Assembly (NCBI RefSeq): GCF_038396785.1
Contig: NZ_CP151087.1
Location: 4,030,001 to 4,094,000 of the forward strand
Source of the DNA: Sphingobacterium thalpophilum
GTDB taxonomy: Bacteria; Bacteroidota; Bacteroidia; Sphingobacteriales; Sphingobacteriaceae
Length of the DNA: 64,000 nt
Reading direction: 5' to 3'
Shown: piece after piece, positions 18,471 through 26,009 of the stretch
How positions within the stretch are numbered: position 1 is the stretch's first letter
Layout of the letters: each line of letters starts with the position of its first letter
Translations under genes and position numbers: made by a program
Notes under the pieces: generated by a model
What the model was told of the DNA's origin: nothing
Seen by the model: only the letters and a program-made list of their open reading frames with translations
Databases searched by the model: none

Positions 18471-18833
18471 ATGAACATTGAAGATCTGAGAGAATACTGT
18501 TTGTCTATTGGGCCAGTTATGGAGGAGACGCCATTTGGTCCGGATACACTGGTATTTAAGGTTGGTGGCAAGATTTTTTTATTGGTGGGACTGGATCAGG
18601 TTGATGAGCTGCGGTTTAATGTGAAGTGTAATCCGGAGTGGGCAATTGAACTGCGTGAAAGGCATGAACACACAGTGCTTCCGGGGTATCATATGAATAA
18701 AAAGCATTGGAATACCATTATTGCTAATCGGGAACTTGATGATAGAAAGCTTGAAGAGTTAATTTTGCATAGCTATCAACTTATTGTCGAAAGCCTGCCT
18801 GTGAAGATTAGACAAGAAATAAGTGGACGCTAA
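18471..18833 (+). CDS. MmcQ/YjbR family protein
   Basis: This 120-residue protein has the family signature throughout: ETPFGPDTLVFKVGGKIF near the N-terminus, then LRFNVKCNPE, and YHMNKKHWNTI about 30 residues later. These are small CyaY-like-fold proteins sometimes annotated as DNA-binding, but their function is not settled. The start follows an A-rich stretch without Shine-Dalgarno. Directly after the stop codon begins a truncated, unrelated gene, so this locus marks a rearrangement border. Confidence 0.88.
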   Translation: MNIEDLREYCLSIGPVMEETPFGPDTLVFKVGGKIFLLVGLDQVDELRFNVKCNPEWAIELRERHEHTVLPGYHMNKKHWNTIIANRELDDRKLEELILHSYQLIVESLPVKIRQEISGR

Positions 18834-18850
18834 GTGTGGTTTACGTGTAA

Positions 18851-19345
18851 AGAATTACGGGACCTGTATTGACAGATCCACTTTCGGCAACGCAGTTTGG
18901 TCTTCCTTTCAATCAGATACCGTTGGTTTTGGAAGGTTATTATAAATATAGTCCTGGCGCGACGGTGACGGACGAAAATATGAAGCCGGTCAATACCAAA
19001 GATTCCTGTGATATCTATGCGGTTTTTTATAATCGCAAGCAGCTGATGGATTCGGAGCCTGATCCGAAGAAGAAAGTTTCCTATTTGACTGGACATAATA
19101 TTTTGAAAGATCCAAGTATAGTGGCTATAGCCAGGCTGGAAAATGGTGGCGCAACAGCGACCAATGGTTTTGTCAAGTTTACATTGCCATTTAAGTACAC
19201 GGCGAAAGTAAATGATGCTGACGTTGCCAATTTGGATTATAGCATTGCTATTGTGATGTCTTCGAGTAAATATGGTGATAATTTTATTGGTGCTGTCGGT
19301 AGTAAGTTAACGGTGGATGATCTCAAAATTGTAACGAAGAAATAA
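18851..19345 (+). pseudogene. 5'-truncated PCMD-domain protein remnant
   Basis: The in-frame sequence from RITGPVLTDPLSATQFG to the stop encodes about 164 residues resembling the C-terminal part of the putative carbohydrate-metabolism domain (PCMD). Typical features are LVLEGYYKYSPG, CDIYAVFYNR, FKYTAKVNDADVANLDYSIAIVMSSSKYGDNF and GAVGSKLTVDDL. There is no signal peptide, no ATG, and an in-frame TAA directly upstream at 18848. Full PCMD proteins are exported and much longer, so this is a remnant. Its stop overlaps the ATG of the next barrel gene, the normal partner. Confidence 0.75.
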
Positions 19346-20106
19346 TGAAAATGATAAAATATACAATCGCAGTGGCTGCGATGGTTTTGATAGGGTCTGT
19401 TGCAAATGCGCAGGAAAATACATCGGGTGAAAGTAAATTAGGTTTTGATGTGATGGTTGGCGGTAAGATCGGCGGAGCCGCACCGCTTTCACTGCCACGT
19501 GAAATCCGAAAAATTAAAAGCTATAATCCGAATGTTCCCTTTTTTGTCGGAGCAAGGGCAAACTATCGTATTGATCCCAAATGGGGAGTATCTTTGGGTC
19601 TCGTCTTCGAAGGAAAGGGAATGGATACGAAAGCGACTGTTAAAGGATACAAGACGACATTCAATGCTGTGAATGCTGCAAAAGAGGAGCTGAGAGGTTA
19701 TTATACGGGTGATATTACAACCAAAGTGCATAATCTGTATCTGTCTGTGCCGATTCAAGCGACTTATCAGCTTTCAAATCGTTGGAATGTGCAGGCAGGA
19801 CCTTATATTTCTTTTGCGGTAAAAAAGGAATTCTATGGCGAGGCTTACAATGGCTATCTTAGACATGAAGAACCTACTGGAAATAAGATTGTTGTGGATA
19901 ATGCTGATTATGATTTCTCGGAAAGTGTTAGGAGTATTGATGTTGGAATGAGTTTGGGAGCCCATTATGCTATTGACAAAAGATTTTTTGCGTTGGCACA
20001 GTTGGATTATGGCTTCAATAATATTATGAAAACCGGATTTGAAAGTATTAGTTTTGGATTGCATAATATCTTTATGAATGTCGGTATAGGTTATAAATTG
20101 AAATAG
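19345..20106 (+). CDS. PorT-like outer membrane beta-barrel protein
   Basis: This 253-residue protein has a signal peptide (about 22 residues, ending VANAQ) and alternating beta strands of the outer-membrane beta-barrel (PF13568-type) family. Examples are GFDVMVGGKIGGAAP, SVPIQATYQLSNRWNVQAGPYISF and an FMNVGIGYKLK end. The ATG overlaps the TAA of the PCMD remnant, so it was the second gene of an operon. With the first gene truncated, its promoter is now uncertain, possibly read-through from the MmcQ/YjbR gene. Confidence 0.82.
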   Translation: MKMIKYTIAVAAMVLIGSVANAQENTSGESKLGFDVMVGGKIGGAAPLSLPREIRKIKSYNPNVPFFVGARANYRIDPKWGVSLGLVFEGKGMDTKATVKGYKTTFNAVNAAKEELRGYYTGDITTKVHNLYLSVPIQATYQLSNRWNVQAGPYISFAVKKEFYGEAYNGYLRHEEPTGNKIVVDNADYDFSESVRSIDVGMSLGAHYAIDKRFFALAQLDYGFNNIMKTGFESISFGLHNIFMNVGIGYKLK

Positions 20107-20113
20107 CTTTCAT

Positions 20114-20169
20114 AGCATATAAAAAAGAAATGGCCGATTCTAGGATCGGCCATTTCTTTTTTATATGCT
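20114..20169. terminator. Very long bidirectional terminator
   Basis: 25 bp of perfect complementarity (20114-20138 with 20145-20169) around the 6-nt loop TCTAGG, with A6 and T6 tracts in the arms. It lies between two convergent genes. Confidence 0.92.
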
Positions 20170-20207
20170 GTTCTGCTCATTTAAACCAATTTAAATGATG
20201 CGGAGTT

Positions 20208-21170
20208 TTACATTTTTAATCCGATTTCTCTTAAGCGTTCATCCAGGTATTGACCAGCGGTATAATCTTCGTAGACTTTCGGGTGTTCTGCATCGATGCA
20301 GGAATCTAATGAAGCCAAACTCATGGCGGATTTTGGATGTAAAAAGAATGGGATAGAAAAACGGGAAGTGCCCATTTTTTCACGTGGCGGGTTTACTACG
20401 CGATGCGTAGTAGATTTCAACTTATTGTTTGTTAACCGTTGCAACATATCACCCACATTGATGACGATATCTTCACCTTTGGCTTTGATAGGGAACCATT
20501 CTCCGTCTTTTGTCAATACTTCAAGTCCATCCGCACTAGCCCCAATCAATAAGGTGATAAGGTTGATATCTTCGTGAGCGCCTGCACGTACGGCATCTGG
20601 AGATAAGGCATCAGGATCGCTGATTGGAAAGTAGTGTATTGCACGTAGAATAGAATTACCATTGATAACATATTTTTCAAAGTAATCTTCTTCCAGATCA
20701 AGGTAGGTAGCAATCGCTTTTAATAAGTCCCGGCCTGTATCTTCTAATTTTTTATAGACCTCCGCTGTCACACCATTAAAGCGAGGTATTTCAGCCACTT
20801 CAGGATTGTCCGGAAAATCTGCTTTGGAGTATTCTTCACCAACGATCGTTTGACCGCGTTGCCAAAATTCCTTTAAATCAGGAGTCTTCGCATCTTTCGC
20901 TTTTTCTCTTCCTTTTGCTGTATAGCCACGTTGACCTGCAAGTTCTGGAAATTCATATTTTTCCTTCGTCTCGGTCGGCAAACCAAAAAACTCAGGCACT
21001 ACCTGATATAATTCTTCAATCAGCTCTTTTGATAAGCCATGATTTGCAATCGTTACAAAGCCCGTTTCGTTAAAAGCCTTGCCAATATCTTGGATGAATT
21101 GATTTCGTTGTTCTTGGGTTCCTTGAGTATAATGTAGCAAGTCCAAGCGAGGTATGTTTACTAAAGCCAT
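20208..21170 (-). CDS. 2-oxoglutarate/Fe(II)-dependent oxygenase (isopenicillin N synthase family)
   Basis: This 320-residue enzyme has the N-terminal DIOX_N type (PRLDLLHY; GFVTIANHGLSKELIEELY) and a C-terminal double-stranded beta-helix. Iron ligands are seen in AGAHEDINLITLL (HxD) and in STTHRV. The RFSIPFFLHP segment supplies the 2-oxoglutarate-binding Arg-x-Ser. The substrate is unknown. The frame extends 64 codons upstream, but a TAACTTTG promoter element lies inside that extension and the family N-terminus begins at MALVNIPRLD, so the shorter start is chosen. Confidence 0.88.
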   Translation of the reverse strand: MALVNIPRLDLLHYTQGTQEQRNQFIQDIGKAFNETGFVTIANHGLSKELIEELYQVVPEFFGLPTETKEKYEFPELAGQRGYTAKGREKAKDAKTPDLKEFWQRGQTIVGEEYSKADFPDNPEVAEIPRFNGVTAEVYKKLEDTGRDLLKAIATYLDLEEDYFEKYVINGNSILRAIHYFPISDPDALSPDAVRAGAHEDINLITLLIGASADGLEVLTKDGEWFPIKAKGEDIVINVGDMLQRLTNNKLKSTTHRVVNPPREKMGTSRFSIPFFLHPKSAMSLASLDSCIDAEHPKVYEDYTAGQYLDERLREIGLKM

Positions 21171-21193
21171 ACGGTGTTGATGTTTGTTCAGGA

Positions 21194-21201
21194 CAAAGTT
21201 A
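21194..21201 (-). promoter_or_regulatory. -7 element (TAACTTTG) of the oxygenase gene
   Basis: An exact TAnnTTTG on the minus strand, 23 bases upstream of the chosen ATG. It excludes the longer start. Confidence 0.55.
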
Positions 21202-21379
21202 ACGGAATTAATTTTGATTATTAAACAGGGGATGTTAATAAAAGTTTTATGTTTTGTTTTATTTAGTTGTATTTCAGTGCTTAAAAGTTTTCCACATTTT
21301 CTATTATTGGCAAATTCAGCTAAGAAATATGAAGCGCAGTCATGCTGACGAATATATGACAAAATTTATATTTTGGATC

Positions 21380-21410
21380 TTGTTATTCTGATTACTAACT
21401 GGTATATTTG
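21380..21410 (+). promoter_or_regulatory. Promoter of the marR-fad operon
   Basis: TTG at 21380-21382 and TATATTTG at 21403-21410 with a 20-nt spacer. The palindromic operator begins at the next base. Confidence 0.65.
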
Positions 21411-21424
21411 TTATGCAAGCATAA
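21411..21424 (+). promoter_or_regulatory. Candidate MarR operator TTATGCAAGCATAA
   Basis: A perfect 6+2+6 dyad covers the expected transcription start of the marR gene. Its right half continues as GCATAATAAATA, a 12-mer that recurs directly upstream of fadN. Autoregulation by the MarR protein is inferred from position and symmetry. Confidence 0.5.
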
Positions 21425-21446
21425 TAAATAGCTTGTGAGTACGCTT

Positions 21447-21887
21447 ATGAACCAAAATCAGACAATCGACTATTTTTTAAAAACAGGTTGGCAGACAATT
21501 GCCAATAAATATAATCAAATTGCTTCGCAGTACGGTTTTACCCAGGCCGCAGGTTATATTTTGATTAACATTCATAAAGAGGGTACACCTGTTTCTCAGA
21601 TTGCAAATTTGACAGGAGTTAAAACAACTAGTTTGTCTCGGGTGTTGAATAATTTGGAGTCATTGGGATTTATATACCGTGAGACGAGTGAGACCGACAA
21701 GAGGTCAGTAAAAGTATACTTGACTGAATTGGGTCGGGAGAAAAGAAGAATTGCCAAGGATGTGGTGCGTAATTTCAATCAATACTTAGCGGATAATTTT
21801 TCAGAAAATGAACGTGATCAATTGATTGCTTCTTTAGCGAAACTCAATGAGCTTGCAACCAGTTACAAGGAAGAAGTAATCGTTTAG
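21447..21887 (+). CDS. MarR family transcriptional regulator
   Basis: This 146-residue winged-helix regulator has a helix-turn-helix around GTPVSQIANLTGVKTTSLSRVLNNLESLGFIYRE, followed by the wing with DKRSVKVYLTELGREK. It heads the fatty-acid oxidation genes on the same strand and probably represses them until an acyl-CoA or fatty acid ligand binds. That role is inferred from context; in Bacillus the fadNAE operon is instead controlled by a TetR-type FadR. ATG at 21447 is preferred over a GTG 12 bases earlier. Confidence 0.88.
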   Translation: MNQNQTIDYFLKTGWQTIANKYNQIASQYGFTQAAGYILINIHKEGTPVSQIANLTGVKTTSLSRVLNNLESLGFIYRETSETDKRSVKVYLTELGREKRRIAKDVVRNFNQYLADNFSENERDQLIASLAKLNELATSYKEEVIV

Positions 21888-21911
21888 AAGTTAAACCAAA
21901 TGTACAGAAGT

Positions 21912-21923
21912 GCATAATAAATA
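21912..21923 (+). promoter_or_regulatory. Second copy of GCATAATAAATA upstream of fadN
   Basis: The same 12-mer is found at 21419-21430 over the marR operator. Here it sits between marR and the fadN ATG, and could be a second regulator contact. Confidence 0.35.
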
Positions 21924-21930
21924 TGTTATG

Positions 21931-24357
21931 ATGAACAGAAATATTAGAAAAGTGGCGGTTCTCGGTTCGGGTGTTATGGGCTCGCGAATTGCTTGTCATT
22001 TTGCTAACATTGGTGTTGAGGTTTTATTGTTGGATATCGTTCCACGTGAACTGCTGCCAGCGGAACAAGCCAAAGGTCTCACGCTGGAGAGTAAGGTTGT
22101 TCGGGACCGAATTGTCAACAGCTCCCTAGAAACGGCTTTAAAAACAAACCCTTCGCCAATTTATAGCAAGTCATTTGTCAGACGTATCAAAACAGGTAAT
22201 TTTGATGATAATCTAAAAGACATTGCTCATGTGGACTGGATCATAGAGGTTGTTGTTGAGCGACTTGATGTTAAAAAGTCTGTTTTTGAGCGTGTTGAGC
22301 AATTTCGTAAACCAGGAACATTGATTACTTCCAATACTTCTGGTATTCCTATTCATTTAATGACAGCGGACAGAAGTGAAGATTTTAAAGATCATTTCTG
22401 CGGTACACACTTCTTCAATCCGCCACGCTATCTTCCTTTATTGGAGGTTATTCCCACACCGCACACGAAGCCTGAGGTCGTTGACTTTATTCTTCATTTT
22501 GGCGATAAGATGCTGGGAAAATCTGTTGTATTATGTAAAGATACACCTGCATTTATTGGTAATCGTATCGGTGTTTATTCGATGTTGGCAGTTACTCATT
22601 TGGTAGAACCTCTTGGGTTGACAGTGGAAGAGGTCGACAAATATACCGGTCCTGCAATGGGGCATCCTAAATCGGCAACTTTTCGTACGGCTGATGTTGT
22701 AGGGCTTGATACCCTGGTGAATGTTGCCAATGGACTCGCACAGAATGCGCCTGAAGATGAAGCCAAGGGTGTCTTTCAACTTCCAACATTCATCAGTAAG
22801 ATGGTAGAGAATAAATGGTTGGGTGAGAAAACCAAGAAAGGGTTTTATGAAAAAGTAAAAGCTGCCGATGGTAATTCGGAGATTTTGTCTCTAAATCTAA
22901 AAACACTGGAATTTGGTTCACAGCAAAAAGTGAAATCAGCAACTTTGGAAGCCACCAAGCCTGTGGAGGATATCCGCAAGCGGATGAAAGTATATGAACA
23001 AGGGGGAGATAAAGCGGCGGAACTTTTCCGTGCCATGCATTATCCATTGTTTGAATATGTATCTCGCCGTGTTCCCGAAATTACAGATGACTTCTTCCGC
23101 ATTGATGATGCCATGCGTGCTGGATTTGGTTGGGAGTTAGGACCATTTGAAGTATGGGATGCGCTAGGTGTCCGAGAGACCTTAGCTAAAATTAAGGCCG
23201 AAGAAAAACGACTTCCAGGTCAGGATGGGGAGGTTGCTTCCTGGGTACACGAGATGTTGGAGGCGGGATGTGAATCATTCTATAAAATTGAAAATGGTGT
23301 ACGTCACTATTATGATATTGCGACCAAATCTTATAAAGCTATTCCCGGAACGGAAGATCTGATCGTATTGGATCATATTCGGGAAAGTAATACAATCTGG
23401 AAAAATACAGGGGTTTCTATTATTGATCTTGGCGATGGTATCATTAACTGTGAATTTCATACCAAGATGAATACCATCGGCGGAGATGTTATCCAGGGCT
23501 TGAATAAAGCTATTGATCTCGCTGAAAAGGAATATCGCGGTTTAGTGGTGTCCAATGATGGGAAGAACTTTTCTGCTGGCGCCAACATTGGAATGATTTT
23601 CATGATGGCCGTAGAACAGGATTTTGATGAATTGAATATGGCCGTCCGTGCCTTTCAAAATACATCCATGCGCTTACGCTATTCGTCAATTCCTGTAGTC
23701 GTTGCGCCATTTCAAATGACCCTCGGTGGGGGCTGTGAATTCTCCATGCATGCTGATTTTGTGCAGGCTCACGCCGAAACCTATATGGGCTTGGTTGAAC
23801 TTGGCGTTGGTGTTATTCCCGGTGGCGGTGGAACCAAAGAGTTTACACTACGTGCCTCGGAGGAATTTAAGGAGGATCAGATTGTTCAAAATACTTTAAA
23901 AGATAAATTCCTGACCATTGGGCAGGCGAAAGTTTCGACTTCTGCTTATGAAGCCTATGAACTAGGCTATTTGCAGAAAGATAAATTTGCAATTACAATG
24001 AACCGTGCCCGCCTTTTGGCAGATGCCAAAGCAAAGGCATTGGAATTGGCTGATGCGGGTTATGTTCAGCCTGCTCCACGCAATGATATTAAGGTTTTAG
24101 GAAACCAAGGATTAGGGATCGTGTATGTGGGGGCTTCATCGATGCGTGAAGGTAATTATATCTCTGATTATGATCGAAAGATCTCAGAAAAACTAGGCTG
24201 GGTGATGTGTGGTGGAAATTTATCGTCACCGACCGAAGTATCTGAACAGTATCTACTGGATCTTGAGCGTAAAACTTTCCTTGAGCTTTGTGCCGAACGC
24301 AAAACGCTTGAAAGGATTCAATTTATGCTGACCAAGGGTAAGCCTTTACGGAACTAA
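21931..24357 (+). CDS. fadN: 3-hydroxyacyl-CoA dehydrogenase / enoyl-CoA hydratase (FadN-type)
   Basis: This roughly 808-residue bifunctional beta-oxidation enzyme has the NAD-dependent dehydrogenase first (VLGSGVMGSRIA near residue 10; CGTHFFNPPRYLPLLEV) and a crotonase domain later. The crotonase oxyanion-hole regions are NDGKNFSAGANIGM and QMTLGGGCEFSMHADFVQA. This domain order is that of Bacillus FadN, opposite to E. coli FadB. It hydrates enoyl-CoA and oxidises 3-hydroxyacyl-CoA. Start candidates are the GTG at 21910 and ATGs at 21928 and 21931; the last gives MNRNIRKVAVLGSG. Confidence 0.93.
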   Translation: MNRNIRKVAVLGSGVMGSRIACHFANIGVEVLLLDIVPRELLPAEQAKGLTLESKVVRDRIVNSSLETALKTNPSPIYSKSFVRRIKTGNFDDNLKDIAHVDWIIEVVVERLDVKKSVFERVEQFRKPGTLITSNTSGIPIHLMTADRSEDFKDHFCGTHFFNPPRYLPLLEVIPTPHTKPEVVDFILHFGDKMLGKSVVLCKDTPAFIGNRIGVYSMLAVTHLVEPLGLTVEEVDKYTGPAMGHPKSATFRTADVVGLDTLVNVANGLAQNAPEDEAKGVFQLPTFISKMVENKWLGEKTKKGFYEKVKAADGNSEILSLNLKTLEFGSQQKVKSATLEATKPVEDIRKRMKVYEQGGDKAAELFRAMHYPLFEYVSRRVPEITDDFFRIDDAMRAGFGWELGPFEVWDALGVRETLAKIKAEEKRLPGQDGEVASWVHEMLEAGCESFYKIENGVRHYYDIATKSYKAIPGTEDLIVLDHIRESNTIWKNTGVSIIDLGDGIINCEFHTKMNTIGGDVIQGLNKAIDLAEKEYRGLVVSNDGKNFSAGANIGMIFMMAVEQDFDELNMAVRAFQNTSMRLRYSSIPVVVAPFQMTLGGGCEFSMHADFVQAHAETYMGLVELGVGVIPGGGGTKEFTLRASEEFKEDQIVQNTLKDKFLTIGQAKVSTSAYEAYELGYLQKDKFAITMNRARLLADAKAKALELADAGYVQPAPRNDIKVLGNQGLGIVYVGASSMREGNYISDYDRKISEKLGWVMCGGNLSSPTEVSEQYLLDLERKTFLELCAERKTLERIQFMLTKGKPLRN

Positions 24358-24387
24358 AAATCACTACTCACGAAAAAATTAAAAATA

Positions 24388-25560
24388 ATGGAAGCATACA
24401 TAGTAGCAGGATTTCGTACAGCAGTAGGCAAAGCGCCGCGGGGAGTATTTCGCTTCATGCGGGCGGATGATTTAGCCACGGATGTTATTAAACATCTTGT
24501 ATCCACTGTGCCAAATTTAAATAAAGAAGATATAGACGATGTCATCGTTGGGAATGCCATGCCGGAAGCGGAGCAGGGACTCAATATGGCTCGTTTCATT
24601 TCACTGATGGGATTGGATACGGATAAGGTCCCGGGAGTAACCGTTAATCGGTACTGCGCTTCAGGTTTGGAGACTATTGCAACAGCCGTAGCAAAGATCA
24701 AGACTGGCATGGCAGATGTTATTATCGCCGGTGGGGTAGAGGTGATGTCCGGAATGCCCTTTGGAGGTTGGAAAATTGTGCCTAATCCTGTCGTGGCAAA
24801 AGAGCATCCCGATTGGTATTGGGGTATGGGATTGACTGCCGAAGCTGTAGCCAAAGATTACAATGTCTCACGTGAAGATCAGGATGCTTTTGCACTTAAA
24901 TCAAATCAAAAGGCAGTTGCAGCTATTCAAAATGGTCATTTGAAAGATGGCATTGTGCCTATCACGGTAAAGGAAAATTACTTGAAAGACGGCAAGATTG
25001 CAACACGTGAATATGTTGTTGATACGGATGAAGGTCCTCGAGCCGATACTTCCTTGGAGGCTTTAGGGAAATTAAAACCAGTTTTTGCAGCGAATGGTTC
25101 CGTGACAGCGGGGAATTCCTCACAAACTTCTGATGGGGCTGCATTTGTCTTGGTGATGTCTGAAGCAAAAGTGAAAGAGCTTGGTGTAAAACCTATAGCA
25201 AAGCTCGTTAGTTTTGCTGTAGCAGGTGTTCCACCTCGCATTATGGGTATCGGACCTATCTATGCCATACCCAAGGCTTTGGCAAAAGCCGGTCTTAAAA
25301 AGGAAGATATTGATCTCTTTGAGTTGAATGAAGCTTTCGCCTCTCAATCGCTAGCCGTAATTCGTGAACTTGGATTAGACGAAGAGAAAGTTAATGTCAA
25401 TGGCGGTGCCATCGCTTTAGGGCATCCACTTGGATGTACAGGAGCTAAATTGACGGTCCAAGTCTTAAACGAGTTGAAACGCAGAGGCAAAAAATATGGC
25501 ATGGTGACGATGTGTGTCGGAACTGGTCAAGGAGCTGCTGGTATTTTTGAGTTACTTTGA
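24388..25560 (+). CDS. fadA: Acetyl-CoA acyltransferase (3-ketoacyl-CoA thiolase)
   Basis: This 390-residue thiolase cleaves 3-ketoacyl-CoA to acetyl-CoA and a shortened acyl-CoA, the last step of each beta-oxidation round. The nucleophilic Cys90 lies in NRYCASGLE. The C-terminal catalytic signatures are NEAFASQS, NGGAIALGHPLGCTGAK and MCVGTGQGAAGIFEL. It follows fadN by 30 bases, consistent with an operon and with a FadN/FadA complex. Confidence 0.95.
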   Translation: MEAYIVAGFRTAVGKAPRGVFRFMRADDLATDVIKHLVSTVPNLNKEDIDDVIVGNAMPEAEQGLNMARFISLMGLDTDKVPGVTVNRYCASGLETIATAVAKIKTGMADVIIAGGVEVMSGMPFGGWKIVPNPVVAKEHPDWYWGMGLTAEAVAKDYNVSREDQDAFALKSNQKAVAAIQNGHLKDGIVPITVKENYLKDGKIATREYVVDTDEGPRADTSLEALGKLKPVFAANGSVTAGNSSQTSDGAAFVLVMSEAKVKELGVKPIAKLVSFAVAGVPPRIMGIGPIYAIPKALAKAGLKKEDIDLFELNEAFASQSLAVIRELGLDEEKVNVNGGAIALGHPLGCTGAKLTVQVLNELKRRGKKYGMVTMCVGTGQGAAGIFELL

Positions 25561-25562
25561 TC

Positions 25563-25590
25563 TTAGGAGTAAAGAACAAGGAGCAAAGAT
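25563..25590 (+). repeat. Left imperfect inverted repeat of the four-helix-bundle cassette
   Basis: A purine-rich stretch starting 3 bases after the fadA stop. Its reverse complement matches 25970-25998 with five transition differences and one extra base. Confidence 0.55.
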
Positions 25591-25595
25591 AAAAG

Positions 25596-25955
25596 ATGCA
25601 TAATTTTAGGAATTTAGAAATTTGGAAAGGAGCAATGGATTTGGCTCAAATTCTTTTAGAAACAACCAGATTATTCCCTGTTGATGAAAAATTTGGTTTA
25701 ACCAGTCAATTGCGACGTTGTGCGGTTTCCGTTCCATCAAATATTGCGGAAGGATCTTCTCGTAGTTCAAATAAGGAATTTGCTCATTTCTTAAAAATAT
25801 CTTTGGGATCCTGCTTTGAAATAGAAACGCAACTGGTTCTTGCAGAGAGATTCGAATACATTCCATCAGATCATAATGTCAAAATAATTGAACAAGTGGT
25901 TACACTGCAAAAACGAATAACAACATTTTTAAAAACAATAGAAGCAAAGCAATAG
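25596..25955 (+). CDS. Four helix bundle protein (S23 / 23S rRNA intervening-sequence family)
   Basis: This 119-residue, all-helical protein has the family signature FRNLEIWKGAMDLA at the N-terminus, then LTSQLRRCAVSVPSNIAEGSSR and FAHFLKISLGSCFEIETQL. The family is known from 23S rRNA intervening sequences and, as Avd, from diversity-generating retroelements. No reverse transcriptase or rRNA is nearby. Here it interrupts the fadA-fadE spacing and is bracketed by imperfect inverted repeats, which suggests it arrived as a cassette. Its function is unknown. Confidence 0.9.
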   Translation: MHNFRNLEIWKGAMDLAQILLETTRLFPVDEKFGLTSQLRRCAVSVPSNIAEGSSRSSNKEFAHFLKISLGSCFEIETQLVLAERFEYIPSDHNVKIIEQVVTLQKRITTFLKTIEAKQ

Positions 25956-25969
25956 GGTATTGAGAGTCA

Positions 25970-25998
25970 ATCTTTACTCTTTATTCCTTGCTCCTTAA
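25970..25998 (+). repeat. Right imperfect inverted repeat of the four-helix-bundle cassette
   Basis: A pyrimidine-rich partner of 25563-25590, ending 11 bases before the fadE start codon. Confidence 0.55.
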
Positions 25999-26009
25999 TC
26001 TTAAACAAA

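Noticed and set aside
21171..21362. 64-codon N-terminal extension of the 2-oxoglutarate oxygenase
   Set aside because: It contains the -7 promoter element and is not part of the family's N-terminus.
25596..25955. Avd-like component of a diversity-generating retroelement
   Set aside because: No reverse transcriptase, template repeat or variable repeat is nearby; only the four-helix-bundle family is shared.
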